Assembly: GCF_000518265.1 (NCBI RefSeq)
Contig: NZ_KI912410.1
Location: 1,034,774 to 1,098,773, forward strand
Length of the DNA: 64,000 nt
Direction: 5' to 3'
Source: Actinomadura oligospora ATCC 43269
GTDB lineage: Bacteria > Actinomycetota > Actinomycetes > Streptosporangiales > Streptosporangiaceae
Numbering within the stretch: the first letter of the stretch is position 1; each line of letters begins with the position of its first letter. A model generated the notes under the pieces. The model was not told the origin of the DNA. It saw only the letters and a program-made list of their open reading frames with translations, and did no database searches. Shown in pieces: positions 1 through 8,458 of the stretch. The position numbers were made by a program, and so were the translations under genes.

Positions 1-1
1 C

Positions 2-1255
2 GAGCGCGCCCGGGACGTCCTGGTCGAGCAGCTGCCCTCCGTGATGGAGCACGGCCTGGCGTTCTGCCGGGCGGTGTACCACACCACGCCGATGGGCGAC
101 GTGGTCCCGGTCCCCGAGGGGATCGGCGCCGGGCTCCCCGACGTCCGGGTCGTCCCGGACCTCGCGACGCTCACCCCGGTCCCCTGGGAGCCGGGCGTCG
201 CGCACTGCCTCGGCGAGGCGTACGAGCCGGAGGGCGAGGAGCTCTGCCCCGAGGGCCCGCGCGAGGTGCTCCGCCGCGTCACCGCCGCGCTCGGCGCGAC
301 GGGCCTGACCGCCGTCGCCGGTCCCGAGCTGGAGTACTTCCTCTGCGAGCCCGACCCGCAGAGCCCCACCGGATGGCGCCGCTACGGCGACGCCCCGGGC
401 AACGTCTACGTCGCCGGACGCAAGGGCGACCCCGACGGCCACCTGCTGTCCACGCTGCGCCTCCTGAAGAAGTACGGGATCGGCGCGACCATGGGCAACC
501 ACGAGTTCTGCGGCGGCCAGTTCGAGATCAACCTGAACCACTCCGACGCCCTCGACGCCGCCGACCGCGCCTTCCGGTTCAAGTCCGCCGTCAAGGAGAT
601 CGCCCGCCACGAGGGACGGCTCGCGACCTTCATGGCCAAGCCGTTCAACGACGAGGGCGGCTCCGGCTTCCACGTCCACCTGTCGGTCTGCGACGAGTCC
701 GGGCGCAACGTCTTCGCGGACGAGACCGGCGAGCACGGCCTCTCCGACACCGCGCGGCACGCCATCGCGGGCGTCCTCACGCACGCGCCCGCCCTCGCCG
801 CCCTGTTCAACCCGACGATCAACTCCTACAAGCGGTTCGGGCCGGACACGCTCGCGCCCTGGCTGATCGACTGGGGCCTGGACAACCGCAGCGCGATGGT
901 GCGGATCCCGCCGGAGCGCGGCACCTCGACCCGCCTGGAGGTCCGCCTCGGCGACGCGACCGCCAACCCCTACCTCGGCATCGCGGGCCTGGTCGCCGCC
1001 GCGCACCTCGGCGTCCGCGACAAGCTCGAGTGCCCGGCGCCGCTGGAGGGCTACGGCTACGACGCCGAGCGCTCCCCGGTCCTGCCCGCGGGCCTCCCCG
1101 CCGCGCTCGACGCGCTGGAGGCCGACACCGACCTGACCACCGTGCTCGGCGAGGCGTTCGTCCGGGCGTTCCTGACCTACAAGCGCGACGAGGTGGAGCG
1201 CTTCCAGCGGTACGTCACCGACTGGGAGTTCCGCGAGTACGCCTACCACCTCTGA
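2..1255 (+). CDS. Glutamine synthetase-like enzyme, 5' end cut by window edge
   Basis: The frame is already open at the left edge, so the N-terminus lies outside the window; 417 residues are visible. The GS catalytic-domain signatures appear in order: PELEYF (first metal-ligand Glu), GGQFEIN, GSGFHVHLS, NSYKRF and RIPPERGT, ending in a typical GS C-terminus. GS-fold enzymes ligate an amine to the gamma-carboxyl of glutamate using ATP. The sequence reads like the GlnA3/PuuA-type group acting on polyamines or other amines rather than like housekeeping GlnA, but that is a judgement from style. It is followed after 14 bases by a P450 gene with its own ribosome site, so the two are probably co-transcribed. 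A GS-like enzyme beside a P450 also occurs in actinobacterial secondary-amine (morpholine type) catabolism; that link is inference. Confidence 0.85.
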   Translation, partial: ERARDVLVEQLPSVMEHGLAFCRAVYHTTPMGDVVPVPEGIGAGLPDVRVVPDLATLTPVPWEPGVAHCLGEAYEPEGEELCPEGPREVLRRVTAALGATGLTAVAGPELEYFLCEPDPQSPTGWRRYGDAPGNVYVAGRKGDPDGHLLSTLRLLKKYGIGATMGNHEFCGGQFEINLNHSDALDAADRAFRFKSAVKEIARHEGRLATFMAKPFNDEGGSGFHVHLSVCDESGRNVFADETGEHGLSDTARHAIAGVLTHAPALAALFNPTINSYKRFGPDTLAPWLIDWGLDNRSAMVRIPPERGTSTRLEVRLGDATANPYLGIAGLVAAAHLGVRDKLECPAPLEGYGYDAERSPVLPAGLPAALDALEADTDLTTVLGEAFVRAFLTYKRDEVERFQRYVTDWEFREYAYHL

Positions 1256-1269
1256 GTAAGGAGCATCGT

Positions 1270-2520
1270 TTGAGCACCGCGACGTCCCTGGACCTCGCCG
1301 ACCCGGACCTGTTCCTGGACGGCGAGACCCCCTACCGGATCTTCGCCGACCTGCGCCGCACCGACCCCGTCCACTGGACGCCCGAGCACGACGGCGGCAG
1401 CGGCTTCTGGTCGGTGACCAAGCACGCCGACATCGTCCGGGTCGACCGCGACGCCGAGACCTTCACGTCCACGAAGTTCGTGAACCTGGAGGAGGTGGAC
1501 GAGCGGCAGGCGAGCATCCGGCGCTCGCTGCTGGAGACCGACGGGCCGCGCCACCACGCCCTGCGCCGCGTCCTCCAGCGCCAGTTCACCCCGCGCGCCG
1601 TCGCCGGGTACGAGACGTTCCTGCGCGGCCTCACCGCCCGGACGCTCGACCGCGCCCTCGCCAAGGGCACCTTCGACTTCGTCAAGGACGTCGCCGCCGA
1701 CTTCCCGATCAACGTGCTGGCCCGCATGATGGACGTCCCGGAGGACGACACCACCCGGCTCATCGAGTGGGGCAACCGGATCATCGCCAACCAGGACCCC
1801 GAGTACGCCGACGTCGTCATCCACAGCGCCGAGTCGGAGAAGTACAAGGACCTGCCGTTCCGCTCGCCCGCCGCCCTCGAGGTCTTCGAGTACGGCCGCG
1901 ACCTGGCCGCCAAGCGCCGCGGCGGTGACGGCGACGACCTGGTGTCGAAGCTGGTCAACGAGACCCCGATGGACGGTCAGCCGCTGTCCGGGCACGACTT
2001 CGACAACTACTTCCTGCTGCTGGTCGTCGCGGGCAACGAGACCACCCGGCACGCCATCACGCACACCATGCGCGCGCTCATCGACAACCCCGACCAGGCC
2101 GACCTCCTGCGCGCCAACCCCGCGCTGATGGAGCAGGCCGTCGAGGAGTTCCTGCGCTTCGCGTCCCCGGTGTACCACTTCCGCCGGACGGCCACCCGCG
2201 ACGTCGAGCTGCGCGACAGGACGATCCGCGAGGGGGACAAGGTCGTCCTCTGGTTCGCGTCCGGCAACCGCGACGAGGACGTCTTCGAGAACCCCGACGT
2301 CTTCGACGTGACCCGCACGCCGAACGACCACGTCACCTTCGGCAAGGGCAGCCCGCACTTCTGCCTGGGCAACGCGCTCGCCCGCCTGGAGCTGCGCGTC
2401 ATGTTCGAGGAGCTGCTGCCGCGCCTCGCCGACATCCGCCTCGCGGGCGACGTCCGGCGCGTCCGGTCGAACTTCGTGAACGGCATCAAGGAGATGCCGG
2501 TCACCGTCACCCTCGCCTGA
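1270..2520 (+). CDS. Cytochrome P450 monooxygenase
   Basis: This is a 416-residue soluble bacterial class P450. The I-helix oxygen-activation motif AGNETT is at residues 254-259, the K-helix ExxR at 293-296, and the heme-thiolate loop FGKGSPHFCLG has Cys365. The TTG at 1270 is chosen because AAGGAG sits six bases upstream and because the open frame further upstream only reads antisense or out of frame through the GS gene. The AGNETTR form of the I-helix resembles the CYP124/125/142 neighbourhood, but the substrate cannot be read from sequence. No ferredoxin or reductase gene lies alongside, so electrons must come from partners elsewhere. Its function is probably tied to the GS-like gene just upstream. 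Confidence 0.9.
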   Translation: MSTATSLDLADPDLFLDGETPYRIFADLRRTDPVHWTPEHDGGSGFWSVTKHADIVRVDRDAETFTSTKFVNLEEVDERQASIRRSLLETDGPRHHALRRVLQRQFTPRAVAGYETFLRGLTARTLDRALAKGTFDFVKDVAADFPINVLARMMDVPEDDTTRLIEWGNRIIANQDPEYADVVIHSAESEKYKDLPFRSPAALEVFEYGRDLAAKRRGGDGDDLVSKLVNETPMDGQPLSGHDFDNYFLLLVVAGNETTRHAITHTMRALIDNPDQADLLRANPALMEQAVEEFLRFASPVYHFRRTATRDVELRDRTIREGDKVVLWFASGNRDEDVFENPDVFDVTRTPNDHVTFGKGSPHFCLGNALARLELRVMFEELLPRLADIRLAGDVRRVRSNFVNGIKEMPVTVTLA

Positions 2521-2533
2521 CGATCCCGGGGAC

Positions 2534-2601
2534 GGCCCGCCCGCCGTGGCGGAGGGCGGGCCGCCCCCACGGCGGGGCGGGCCCGCCCGCACGGGCCCGC
2601 C
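2534..2601. terminator. Two GC hairpins between convergent genes
   Basis: Two perfect inverted repeats lie between the P450 and the converging MFS gene: arms 2534-2542 with 2554-2562 (9 bp), and arms 2576-2585 with 2592-2601 (10 bp, 6-nt loop). No U-tract follows, as is usual in high-GC actinobacteria. They probably terminate both convergent transcripts. Confidence 0.6.
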
Positions 2602-2635
2602 CTGCCGTCACCTGCGCCGCACAAGCCGCCCTCGG

Positions 2636-3853
2636 TCACCGCCGTCGCGCGAGCACGACCGTCGCGACCGCGCCCGCCGAGAGCAGCACGGCGAACCACA
2701 CCATCGACGTGTGGAGCCCGAACCGCCGCTGCGCGACGCTGAACGCCACCGACGGCAGCCCGAGCCCCACGTAGGCGACGGCGAAGAACACCGCGAGGAC
2801 GCCCGCCCGCGACTCGGGCCGCGCCGCCTCCGCCGCCTCGGCCAGCGCCGCCTTGAACAGCAGGCCCGCGCCCGCCCCCGTGACCGTCGCCGCGACCAGG
2901 AACACCGCGAGCGACGGCCGGTACAGCGACAGGACGGTCAGCGCCAGCCCCGCCGGGAACAGCACGACGCCCGCCCCCGACATCCGCGCCCCGGTCCATC
3001 GCCCCGCCGCCAGCTGCACGACCGCGCTCGCCGCGAACAGCACGAACCCGGGCATCCCGGCCGCGAACACCGACGACTCGCCGAGCTCGCCGCGCAGCAT
3101 CACGGCGCTCAGCGACGAGAAGAACCCCATCACCGCGAACGCGGCCACGCCCGTCCCGGCGGCTCCGGCGAACATCGCGCCCGCACCTTGCCGCAGCCCG
3201 AACCGGCGCGGCGCACGCTCCGCCTCGGTCACGGTCTCCGGCGCGTCCAGCAGCAGGATGACGGCGAGCGCCGTCATCACCACCGCGAACACCACGAACG
3301 TCGTCGCCAGCGGCTTGGGCGCCCACGCGCCGAGCGCCCCGGCGACCAGCGGCCCGAGCGCCAGCCCGCCCAGGTTCGCCGACGCCGCGACGACCCCCGG
3401 CACCGGCGACAGCGGACGGCCCGGACGCGCGCGGTGGTACAGATCCGACAGGTAGGCGGTCGCGGTCGAGGCCATCAGCCCCGTCCCGACGCCGTTCAGC
3501 GCCCGCGCGACGATCAGCCCCGCGAGCCCGTGCCACACCAGGAACAGCACCCCCGAGGCCGCCGTGACCAGCAGGGCCGGGACGATCACCACCCGCCGCC
3601 CGTGCCGGTCCGACAGGTGCCCCAGCAGCAGGAACCCGGTGGCCGTCCCGACGACGATCGCCGCGAACGCCACCGTCACCATCGTCGGCCCGAACCCGTC
3701 CCGCGCCGCGAACAGCGGCCACAGGGGCGTCGGCGCCGTCCCGAACGCCATCACCACGGCGAACGCCGCCGCCGTGACCCAGAACGCGCGCAGATACGCA
3801 CCGGCCCCCACGTCCTCGCGGGGTGCCTTCCGGACTAGGGACACGACGGGCAT
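2636..3853 (-). CDS. MFS transporter, drug-efflux type
   Basis: This 405-residue, strongly hydrophobic protein fits the 12-helix major facilitator fold. The cytoplasmic loop between helices 2 and 3 carries GHLSDRHGRR, the MFS motif A. A second loop with an RALNGVGTG segment fits the motif found in helices 4-5. The start ATG at 3853 has AAAAGGAG a few bases upstream on the minus strand; the open frame continues further back but would run into the divergent LysR gene. It is transcribed away from that LysR gene across 115 bases, the usual layout for a transporter controlled by its neighbour. The substrate is unknown. Confidence 0.85.
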   Translation of the reverse strand: MPVVSLVRKAPREDVGAGAYLRAFWVTAAAFAVVMAFGTAPTPLWPLFAARDGFGPTMVTVAFAAIVVGTATGFLLLGHLSDRHGRRVVIVPALLVTAASGVLFLVWHGLAGLIVARALNGVGTGLMASTATAYLSDLYHRARPGRPLSPVPGVVAASANLGGLALGPLVAGALGAWAPKPLATTFVVFAVVMTALAVILLLDAPETVTEAERAPRRFGLRQGAGAMFAGAAGTGVAAFAVMGFFSSLSAVMLRGELGESSVFAAGMPGFVLFAASAVVQLAAGRWTGARMSGAGVVLFPAGLALTVLSLYRPSLAVFLVAATVTGAGAGLLFKAALAEAAEAARPESRAGVLAVFFAVAYVGLGLPSVAFSVAQRRFGLHTSMVWFAVLLSAGAVATVVLARRR

Positions 3854-3968
3854 ACCAGCTCCTTTTCGATGGGGACCCCTCCAGGCAAGCAAACCCGCGC
3901 CCCCCTGATAACCCCCTCTCCAGCAGCAAAACGAGATATTCACCATCTCTCCCGGAGATACTGGGCCG
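3854..3968. promoter_or_regulatory. Divergent promoter with LysR-type operator candidate
   Basis: This is the 115-base gap between the MFS and LysR genes and is much richer in A/T than its surroundings. It contains the inverted repeat GAGAT-N7-ATCTC at 3933-3949 and a further GGAGAT at 3954-3959. This fits the dyad that LysR proteins bind next to their own gene; binding here is inferred from position only. Confidence 0.5.
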
Positions 3969-4895
3969 ATGGAGCTACGCCATCTCCGGCACTTCGTCGC
4001 GCTCGCCGAGGAGCGCACCTTCACCCGCGCCGCCGCCCGCGAGCTGATCGTCCAGTCGGGTCTGTCGTCCTCGGTCCGCGCCCTGGAACGCGAGGTCGGA
4101 GCGGACCTCTTCGTCCGGGGGAGCCGTCCCGTCCGCCTCACCGCCGAGGGCGCGGCGCTCCTCCCGGCCGCCCGCCGCACCCTGGAATCCGCCGAGGCCG
4201 CCCGTCAGGCCGTCCAGGACGTCCGCGGCCTGCTCTCCGGCCACCTCCGGATCGGCACCTACCCGATCAACCCGCGCCTGCTCCCGCTCCCGGAACTCCT
4301 GGTCGCCTTCGCCCGCGCCCACCCCGCCCTGGACGTCTCCGTCCGCCAGATCCCCGGCACCGGCCTCGCCGCCAAGGTCGCCGACGGCGAACTCGACTGC
4401 GCCCTCTTCGACCAGATGGGCCCACTCCCGCCCGGCCTGCGCGCGATCCCCCTGCTCTCGGAAGAACTCCAGGTGGTCGTCCCCACGACCCACCCCCTGG
4501 CCACCCGCGAGACCCTCACCCTCCAGGACCTCGCGAACGAACCCTTCGTGGAAACCGACCCCGCCTGGACGACCCGCCGCCGCACCGACGCGGCCTTCAC
4601 CGAAGCCGCCGTCCCCCGCCGCATCGTCTGCGAGGTCGCCGACTGGCAACTCCTCCGCGACCTCGTCCAAGCAGGCATGGGCATAGCCCTGGCCCCACCC
4701 ACCCAACTCACCCCAAGAGCCGACGACCCCACCAACACCCTCCGCCTGATCCCCCTGAAGAACCCCACCCTCAAACGCCACCTCGCCTTGGTCCTCCCCA
4801 CAACCCCATCCCCAGCCGCCACCCACTTCACCACCCACCTGACCACCTGGACGGCCATCCGCGCATCCCCGCGAAACAATGACCGCGCTCCCTGA
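3969..4895 (+). CDS. LysR family transcriptional regulator
   Basis: This 308-residue protein has the LysR winged helix at about residues 1-60 (MELRHLRHFVALAEERTFTR start, then the recognition helix ending in VRALEREVG). It continues into a periplasmic-binding-protein-like effector domain from about residue 90 (LRIGTYPIN onward). It sits divergent to an efflux-type MFS gene and most likely controls that gene and itself through the shared gap. The last 200 bases are unusually rich in CCCACC-type codons, but the frame stays intact to a stop that is built into the following hairpin. Confidence 0.9.
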   Translation: MELRHLRHFVALAEERTFTRAAARELIVQSGLSSSVRALEREVGADLFVRGSRPVRLTAEGAALLPAARRTLESAEAARQAVQDVRGLLSGHLRIGTYPINPRLLPLPELLVAFARAHPALDVSVRQIPGTGLAAKVADGELDCALFDQMGPLPPGLRAIPLLSEELQVVVPTTHPLATRETLTLQDLANEPFVETDPAWTTRRRTDAAFTEAAVPRRIVCEVADWQLLRDLVQAGMGIALAPPTQLTPRADDPTNTLRLIPLKNPTLKRHLALVLPTTPSPAATHFTTHLTTWTAIRASPRNNDRAP

Positions 4896-4919
4896 AGACC
4901 CTCCTCAGGAAGCGCGGTC
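4881..4919 (+). terminator. Terminator hairpin overlapping the LysR stop
   Basis: Arms 4881-4895 and 4905-4919 (GACCGCGCT..CTGA with TCAGG..AGCGCGGTC) pair nearly perfectly around a 9-nt loop. The LysR stop codon lies in the left arm. Confidence 0.6.
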
Positions 4920-4940
4920 CGGGCGTTCACCCAACCCGGT

Positions 4941-5343
4941 TCAGGCGAACAGCTCCTCAACGCGTTCGCGTTCCCGTTCACGCCGAGTCAGTCGAACTGG
5001 CCACGCCCGATGAGGGACGGCCTCAGAATGTCCGACCGATCGGCTTGAGGAAGATCGCCCTGCCCTCATAGTGACGGCGCCCCTCATTCGTCGGCTTCGA
5101 TGAGTTCGCGGGGCCGACGGCGGCCTTGTCGGGCTTCCCGGAGCGATTCGACCAGCCGCTGCGCGTTCTCCGGGAAGCGCAGCAGGTGAGCGGTCTCCGC
5201 CCCATATGCCTTGGCCGACCCGAGGTCGCCCCGCCTCGGTGGCGGCGACAGGGCCCGGAGCAGCGCTTCGGCCTGACCTTCCGTCCTGTCTTCGGCTCTT
5301 CCTGCGGCCCCGTCGCTCTGCGGCCTGTCGGCCTCCCCGCCCA
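4941..5343 (-). pseudogene. Degenerate mosaic: Rpn-like tail plus YefM-antitoxin-like C-terminus
   Basis: No single frame is intact here. Just after the stop of the Rpn gene the minus strand encodes RPQSDGAAGRAED...EGQAEALLRALS, which resembles the RPQSDWGRR...GEAKALLAVLRS part of the neighbouring Rpn protein; the DNA shares a 17-bp perfect repeat. The same frame then continues into ETAHLLRFPENAQRLVESL ending RELIEADE at 5084. That looks like the C-terminus of a YefM/Phd-family antitoxin (usual form ETAYLLRSPANA-RLLES). In another frame the segment closes with ERVEELFA at 4941, matching ERVEELFE at the end of the Rpn protein. I read it as decayed leftovers of a second Rpn copy into which a toxin-antitoxin fragment was joined. 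The resemblance is by eye. Confidence 0.4.
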
Positions 5344-5594
5344 TCAGCCTGCGGTGGGTCCTTCGAAGAGCTCCTCGACTCGCTCGACGAGCGCGACCTT
5401 GTCCAGCCACACATCGAGCACGTCCAGGTCAGCGCACGCGGTGATCCGATCGGCCGCCTCCGGTGAGACCTCGATCCCACGCGACCGCAGGACCGCCAGC
5501 AGCGCCTTGGCCTCTCCCTTGGCCTTGCCCTCGGCCTTGCCGTGGGCTTCGCCTTCGGACCAGAGGCGCCGGCCCCAGTCGCTCTGCGGCCTGT
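5312..5594. repeat. 17-bp direct repeat, two copies
   Basis: GTCGCTCTGCGGCCTGT occurs at 5312-5328 and again at 5578-5594. The second copy is inside the intact Rpn gene and the first in the debris downstream, in the matching protein position. This supports a partial duplication of the Rpn gene. Confidence 0.7.
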
Positions 5595-6252
5595 AGGTGT
5601 CGCTCATCATGATGGTCTCCAGGGTGTGTCGGGCGGCGTCCGTCAGGCGTGCCAGCACGTAGTCATAGTACTTTCCCTGATACTCCTCGTCCGTGACCTG
5701 CAACGCCGCTGCCACGGCCTCCAGGACGGGCGTCCCCTCCGCGTCGGCGTGGGCCGGGGAGGAGAGGAGTACCCATTCGGGCCACTCCTGGGCCTCGGCG
5801 GTATCGACGATCGGCTTGAGATCGTGTGGGCTGTAGGCCAGTACGGTCAGGTCGAATCCCGGGTGTCCGGTCTTCATGGGGGTACCGACGCGGCGCGCGA
5901 TGGACGGGGTCGGGCACATGGCGATGAGGGTCGTCGGACACTGGAAGCGCCGCCGGATGCTGGTCACGTACTCCGGCCAGGAGTAGGAGATGCGCTCCAG
6001 GTCTGCTCTGCCGGCTTTGCGCTGGACCTCGTGGATGATCGCCCGCCGGGGGCTGTTCGCGGACGAGCCGATCAGCGCGATGTCCATGGTGATCTGCTGT
6101 GGCGCGAGGTTGGTGACAGTCTCGGGGCCCATTCGCCAGCACAGATCGTCCGGCATGTCCAGGCCGAACACCTCGGCGGCGACCTTCCGGGCCAACTCGG
6201 GGCGGTTCCGGAAGAGTTCGAGAGTGATCTCGTGATCTTCAGAAGGGGGCAT
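5344..6252 (-). CDS. Rpn/PD-(D/E)XK nuclease-family transposase-like protein
   Basis: This 302-residue protein starts EITLELFRNRPELARKVAAE and continues through TMDIAL...AIIHEVQRKA. That fits the PD-(D/E)XK core of the Rpn recombination-promoting nuclease family, with Asp57, Glu75 and Gln77 as likely active-site residues. It then has the WPEYVTSIRRRF and TGHPGFDLTVLAY segments common in actinobacterial members. A charged GEAHGKAEGKAKGEAKAL linker leads to a helical tail (RGIEVSPEAADRITACADLDVLD). Family members are scattered, often multi-copy proteins of uncertain role, classed as putative transposases because of their nuclease fold. Start codon context is weak. The upstream 190 bases are A/T-rich relative to the genome, consistent with acquired DNA. 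Confidence 0.75.
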   Translation of the reverse strand: MPPSEDHEITLELFRNRPELARKVAAEVFGLDMPDDLCWRMGPETVTNLAPQQITMDIALIGSSANSPRRAIIHEVQRKAGRADLERISYSWPEYVTSIRRRFQCPTTLIAMCPTPSIARRVGTPMKTGHPGFDLTVLAYSPHDLKPIVDTAEAQEWPEWVLLSSPAHADAEGTPVLEAVAAALQVTDEEYQGKYYDYVLARLTDAARHTLETIMMSDTYRPQSDWGRRLWSEGEAHGKAEGKAKGEAKALLAVLRSRGIEVSPEAADRITACADLDVLDVWLDKVALVERVEELFEGPTAG

Positions 6253-6444
6253 GTGTCGGACGCTAATGGTGTTCGAGTCCTCACGTTGCGCGTTTTCGGG
6301 AAATGGCGATGTGAACGTGCATTCGTTTGCGCGGAACTTGGGGGTTGATATTCCGAATGTCCATTAAAGGCGATGGGGGCGTCCGGGAGCTGTGTGGTGA
6401 TATGCGGTGAATGCTTTGGTGTCGTTGTGAAAATAGTGGGTTGA
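6253..6444. other. Low-GC intergenic stretch
   Basis: About 190 bases with visibly lower GC than the rest of the window separate the Rpn gene from a truncated secreted-protein remnant. I see no gene here. It probably carries the Rpn promoter and marks an old junction. Confidence 0.5.
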
Positions 6445-6873
6445 GGAAGTCCGGACTCGGTCAGGTGGGGGGCTACACCCGGGGACGGGCAGGCCGGGTT
6501 CGAGAAGGGACTGGGATCCGCGCGCACGGGCGCCAACGACGGGTGGCTGTTCGCGACCCACGGATCGGCCCGTGAAGGCGTCAGCGTCAACACCGGTTCG
6601 GTGTCGATATACGACGCCTACTGCCAGGCCCAGATCTGGGTGAACTCGGTCGGCATCGGGACGGCCGAGTGGAGGGTCACCGACCCGAACGGCATCCCCA
6701 TCTACGACGGCAACAAGCAGTTCCCGCCGAACCAGTGGGTGCTGATCACTTCCGACGTGTGGCGGTTGCTCGGCGCGCCGTCCCTGCGTGTCTCAGTGAT
6801 TCTGAACAACAACAACGGCCAGCCCGCGCTGTTCCGGCTCGACGACTTCAGCATTCACTGCTGGGCCCAGTAG
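6445..6873 (+). pseudogene. 5'-truncated remnant of a secreted, jelly-roll-like protein
   Basis: The frame opens right after a stop at 6442-6444 and runs to TAG at 6873 (142 codons). No convincing start, ribosome site or signal peptide precedes the homologous-looking part, which begins near GFEKGLGSARTGANDGWLF. The body (VSVNTGSVSIYDAYCQAQIW, AEWRVTDPNG, PALFRLDDFSIHCW) has the alternating hydrophobic pattern and terminal LDDFSI signature of extracellular carbohydrate-binding-like beta-sandwich domains. A GTG at 6601 would give a 90-residue product but lacks a Shine-Dalgarno sequence and would cut the fold. I interpret it as the 3' end of a lost exported protein. It overlaps the convergent repeat-protein gene by 19 bases. 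Confidence 0.5.
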
Positions 6874-8411
6874 CGGCCGGAGTCGCCCCGCGTTCTGTCA
6901 GCTATGCGCCGCATGACGTCGGGCGGTAGGGAAGGGTTGGCTGCGGCTGCCTCGGCCTTTTCGTGGTCGGTGAGCAGTTCGAGGATGACTTCCGGTGGTA
7001 GTGCCGGATGGCTCGCGGCGAAGCGCCCCGCCTTGGCGTCGCCGAGGCAGGCGAGCAGGGCGGGAGCGGTGGCGTTGGGATGTTGAGCGATCTTGGTCAG
7101 CGCCTTGCGGGCGGGGTTCAGGGTCGCAAGGGCCTCCAGGACGCCGGACGGGGCGTCGGGATTGGACGCCACGTGGGCCGCGACCCTCGCGCCGTGGGCG
7201 TCGACCATGGCGCGGAGCCGGGCTCCGGACAGGCCAGGGTGGGGCGCGATCGCCTTGACCACCTTGGCGTCGGGGTCGTCCGCCAGGGCGTCGCGGATGG
7301 GGGCGGGCAGGTCGCGGCGGTTTGCGACCAGCATGCGGACGGCCGGGTTCGGGGAGGCGGCCATGGTCTCGGTCTCGGCGGGGGAGGCGGCAGCGACGCG
7401 GGGCAGGAGGGTGGTGCCCAGCTTGGTCGTCGGAGCCAGGGCGGCGAGGACGTCGAGGGGCACGCGCGGGTTGTTCGCCAGGTCGCGGCGGATGGACGGG
7501 TCCGTGGACGTGGCGAAGGTCCGCATCAGTGACGTGCTGATCGCCGGGTTGGCGGCCAGTTCGCCGAGGACGCCCGGTTCGCTGCTGGTGGCGAGGCGTT
7601 CGGCCGCCTCGCGGGTCAGGTCGGCGCGGGTCGCGAGCGTGCAGCGGAGCAGGTAGGACGGGTCGTCCGCGAACGGCATGGCCGCGGAGGCCGGGGTGGA
7701 CGGGTTCTCCAGCGCCCGCAGGCGCGTCAGCCGGACGGTGGACTGGTGCGAGCCGTCGCACGCGGCGTCGGGCGGCAGGTGGCAGTCGATGCGCGGGCAG
7801 GACGGGTCGTGGACGAACGGGATCTCCTCGCGTTCGCACACCTCGCAGCGGACAGCCGGGGGCAGTCCGTCGCCGGTGAGCAGGGACGCGAGAAGGGACG
7901 GAGGGGTCGCCGGGTTGGCGGCGACCCCGGCGCGGACGGCGGCGTGCGGGTGCCGGGCGAGGGTGGCGGCGAGCTCGGGGAGTGCCACCCGGGCGAGTTC
8001 CTCGACGACATCGGGGTCCTCGTCGCGCGAGAGGGTGTGCTGGACGTCGGCGGGGAGGTCCGGGGAGTCGGTGAGCCGGGCGCGGCGCGTGGGGTCGGGG
8101 TCGGCCGCCAGGAAGCGGGACCACTCGGGGCGGCCGTGGCCCTGGTTTAGCAGCGCGAGGGCCGCTTCGGGGAAGGCCGCCGGGTCGAGGTCGTCCGGAT
8201 CCAGGGTTCCGGCCAGCGACCATGCGCACGACTCGTCCAGGGCGATCAGGGCGAGGGCCTGCGTGGGGGTGAGGTCGTCGCGTTCGGCCAGTTCGCAGGC
8301 CAGGACCCGGGAGCCGAGCGCGATCAGGCGGTCGAGGAGGTCGGGCGGCAGCGACGGGTTGGCCGCCAGGCCGAGTAGGGCGGGCGCTGGATCGGGGGTC
8401 ACGTGGGGCAT
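6855..8411 (-). CDS. Leucine-rich-repeat-variant (LRV/HEAT-like) protein with cysteine cluster
   Basis: This 518-residue protein is built almost entirely of approximately 23-residue units of the form LAANPSLPPDLLDRLI, each with an Asn-Pro or His-Pro turn (AANPATPPSLLASLL, ANNPRVPLDVLAALA, ASNPDAPSGVLEALA, ASHPALPPEVILELL). This is the signature of LRV-type alpha-solenoids. The repeats are interrupted once, at residues 189-218, by a segment with five cysteines (C189, C192, C205, C210, C218) and nearby histidines (201, 211). That is suggestive of a bound zinc ion or iron-sulfur centre. The Azotobacter LRV protein carries a 4Fe-4S cluster, but at its N-terminus; here the cluster is internal. There are no membrane segments. 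Role unknown; solenoids of this kind usually bind proteins. Confidence 0.7.
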   Translation of the reverse strand: MPHVTPDPAPALLGLAANPSLPPDLLDRLIALGSRVLACELAERDDLTPTQALALIALDESCAWSLAGTLDPDDLDPAAFPEAALALLNQGHGRPEWSRFLAADPDPTRRARLTDSPDLPADVQHTLSRDEDPDVVEELARVALPELAATLARHPHAAVRAGVAANPATPPSLLASLLTGDGLPPAVRCEVCEREEIPFVHDPSCPRIDCHLPPDAACDGSHQSTVRLTRLRALENPSTPASAAMPFADDPSYLLRCTLATRADLTREAAERLATSSEPGVLGELAANPAISTSLMRTFATSTDPSIRRDLANNPRVPLDVLAALAPTTKLGTTLLPRVAAASPAETETMAASPNPAVRMLVANRRDLPAPIRDALADDPDAKVVKAIAPHPGLSGARLRAMVDAHGARVAAHVASNPDAPSGVLEALATLNPARKALTKIAQHPNATAPALLACLGDAKAGRFAASHPALPPEVILELLTDHEKAEAAAANPSLPPDVMRRIADRTRGDSGRYWAQQ

Positions 8412-8458
8412 TGTGGCGGACGGCCGGGGCCTTCGCGGGCCCCGGCCGTCCGGGGGGG

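Noticed and set aside
1243..2592. Long minus-strand open frame antisense to the P450 gene
   Set aside because: It is a GC-driven shadow with Arg/Gly/Val-rich nonsense composition and no ribosome site. The plus-strand P450 has every family motif.
5023..5205. A 60-codon frame ending RHYEGRAIFLKPIGRTF, considered as a toxin gene after the antitoxin-like tail
   Set aside because: No YoeB/RelE core is visible. Only the RHYEG end vaguely recalls a YoeB terminus, which is too little to support a toxin.
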